From Rotaria macrura (taxonomy: Eukaryota > Rotifera > Eurotatoria > Philodinida > Philodinidae): a DNA stretch of 64,000 nt. Positions within the stretch are counted from its first letter, which is position 1. Each line of letters opens with the position of its first letter. A program made the position numbers and the translations under genes. The stretch is from assembly GCA_900239685.1 (NCBI GenBank), contig OENT01000779.1:1-64000 (forward strand). Direction: 5' to 3'. This document shows, piece after piece, positions 62,956 to 64,000 of this stretch. The notes below the pieces were generated by a model. It saw nothing but the letters and a program-made list of their open reading frames with translations. It was not told the DNA's origin and did no database searches.

Positions 62956-64000
62956 GTTCTATATGATGATTAATCTAGCGAAATATATTGCTCGATATAT
63001 ATATATATATCAATAGCTGTGCACTTCGATAAGATCAAACGTTGAAACGAAAAAGAAAATTAGCTAGTGCACAATACATATGCGTATGTATGACTGGCGA
63101 TTTTTCCAATATGTAGTGAGACGATAGAGTAATGGCGATGATCGTGAGTGTGCATGCGTGTGTGTGCCCACCCACTCTACGGTTTCTCTCTTTTCTCTCT
63201 TCGTTTCTCTTTCTCTATCGTTCTCTTTTGCGTTCATCTTTGTTCGGTCTATTTATTTTTTGAACCCCGCACTAGAACAAGAGAGTGGTACATTTAGACA
63301 ATATGGGGGAAAAAAAGAAAAGAAGAACAAAAAAACTATTCCATCGATGCCGATCATTATATGTATACAATTGTCCAATGTCCGGCAAAATGATTGTACT
63401 AGTTAATGTCCAATATTGAAAACTCGAATTGATCGAGAATCAAATTCTCATAAAAAGAATTACAACGAACGTATTTCATCGGATTGAACAACAGAAAAAG
63501 AAACGACAATGGTCCTTTGAATAACACAATCAGCAATATATGCGCATGAAAACGAAAAAAAAAACACAGCTCTCGGTTTTATGAATCTATTTTCAATCTT
63601 CTATCTATATAAAGAAAACCGCTTTATTCTATTGATTAAACCGGAAGTATGGACAGCGCACATTCTTCAGGTAATTGTATATGTATGATGAAATGCATTG
63701 CTGTTTCAAGTGATTGTTGCCGATCGCCATATGGACAGATTTTTTTTTGCGACAATGACGACGAACGTGATGATGAATGCTAGTTTAAAATTCAAGTAGC
63801 CGGAAATATGTATGTATAAATCAAGGCAAAGAAAACAATAGTCGTTCTTTTTCTTTCACAGTTAGAATCGTCGATGGAAGAGGTAGACGAATAATCAATC
63901 TAATTTTCTCTTTCTTTTTTTGAAACAACTGTGTGACATAATCCTTTTGTCGCCTGTTTTAAAGTGGTCTTTTCTAATATTGTGAACACCTTTGAAGTAA
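62956..64000. other. Right-edge non-coding stretch, 5' flank of the anosmin gene
   Basis: Contains a TA-rich tract (62996-63010), C/T-rich low-complexity sequence (63180-63235) and a cysteine-rich micro-ORF (63649-63783). No other gene is supported. Confidence 0.5.
63649..63783 (+). CDS. Possible cysteine-rich 44-residue micro-ORF
   Basis: ATG 63649 to TAG 63781-63783. It encodes 44 residues with seven cysteines (segments GNCICMMKC, SDCCRSP, FFCD, DDEC) and an acidic tail. A TATATAAAG motif lies at about 63605-63613. There is no signal peptide. Six bases after the start region, TTCAG|GTAATT could also be a donor, making this a first exon. Unknown family. Confidence 0.2.
   Translation: MDSAHSSGNCICMMKCIAVSSDCCRSPYGQIFFCDNDDERDDEC

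Noticed and set aside
1..64000. tRNA, rRNA, CRISPR or telomeric repeats
   Set aside because: Looked for cloverleaf B-box patterns, rRNA-like GC blocks, regularly spaced repeats and telomere-like arrays; none convincing.

Overview
The window is AT-rich animal DNA: intron-containing genes with GT-AG introns of mostly 45-90 bp, long coding-free stretches, and metazoan-specific families (laminin beta, anosmin-1, ninjurin, TMC, MAP2K4). One gene, an intronless flavohemoglobin of the bacterial/fungal type, is foreign to normal animal gene sets. Compact introns, low GC and a foreign-type gene suggest a bdelloid rotifer (Adineta/Rotaria-like). That placement is inference; no taxonomic marker lies in the window.

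Layout. 1-6389 (-): a laminin beta chain in 13 exons, 5' complete, its coiled-coil end running off the left edge. 6390-13064: about 6.6 kb with no secure gene, holding a diverged inverted repeat. 13065-14219: ninjurin (+) and an Erv1/ALR (GFER-like) sulfhydryl oxidase (-) converging with overlapping poly(A) signals. 17056-20581 (-): a five-exon TMC channel-like gene with a four-fold 27-residue basic repeat tail. 22952-28919 (-): mitochondrial ribosomal protein L12 split by a 5.2-kb intron. It is head-to-head with 29404-30369 (+), a DCUN1D3-like cullin neddylation factor. 31459-34482 (+): a seven-exon MAP2K4 (JNK kinase kinase). 34483-52884: a gene-poor tract containing only the flavohemoglobin (45015-46202, +) with confidence. 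52885-56040 (+): a five-exon LIM-only gene flanked and invaded by two roughly 95% identical copies of a ~560-bp hairpin-ended element. 58745-62955 (-): an eleven-exon anosmin-1 homologue.

The genes do not form a pathway. They cover extracellular matrix and adhesion (laminin, anosmin, ninjurin), redox and NO chemistry (Erv1/ALR, flavohemoglobin), mitochondrial translation, mechanosensation (TMC), JNK signalling and cullin regulation. For the multi-exon genes I checked splice sites by hand; the joined exons keep frame in MAP2K4, LIM, L12, TMC and anosmin.

I found no transposase, reverse transcriptase, tRNA, rRNA or CRISPR array. The most unusual items are the paired hairpin-ended elements, the flavohemoglobin, a near-perfect 18-bp GAAA-capped hairpin at 14841-14880, foldback repeats inside long introns, and several micro-ORFs or orphan exons of uncertain status.
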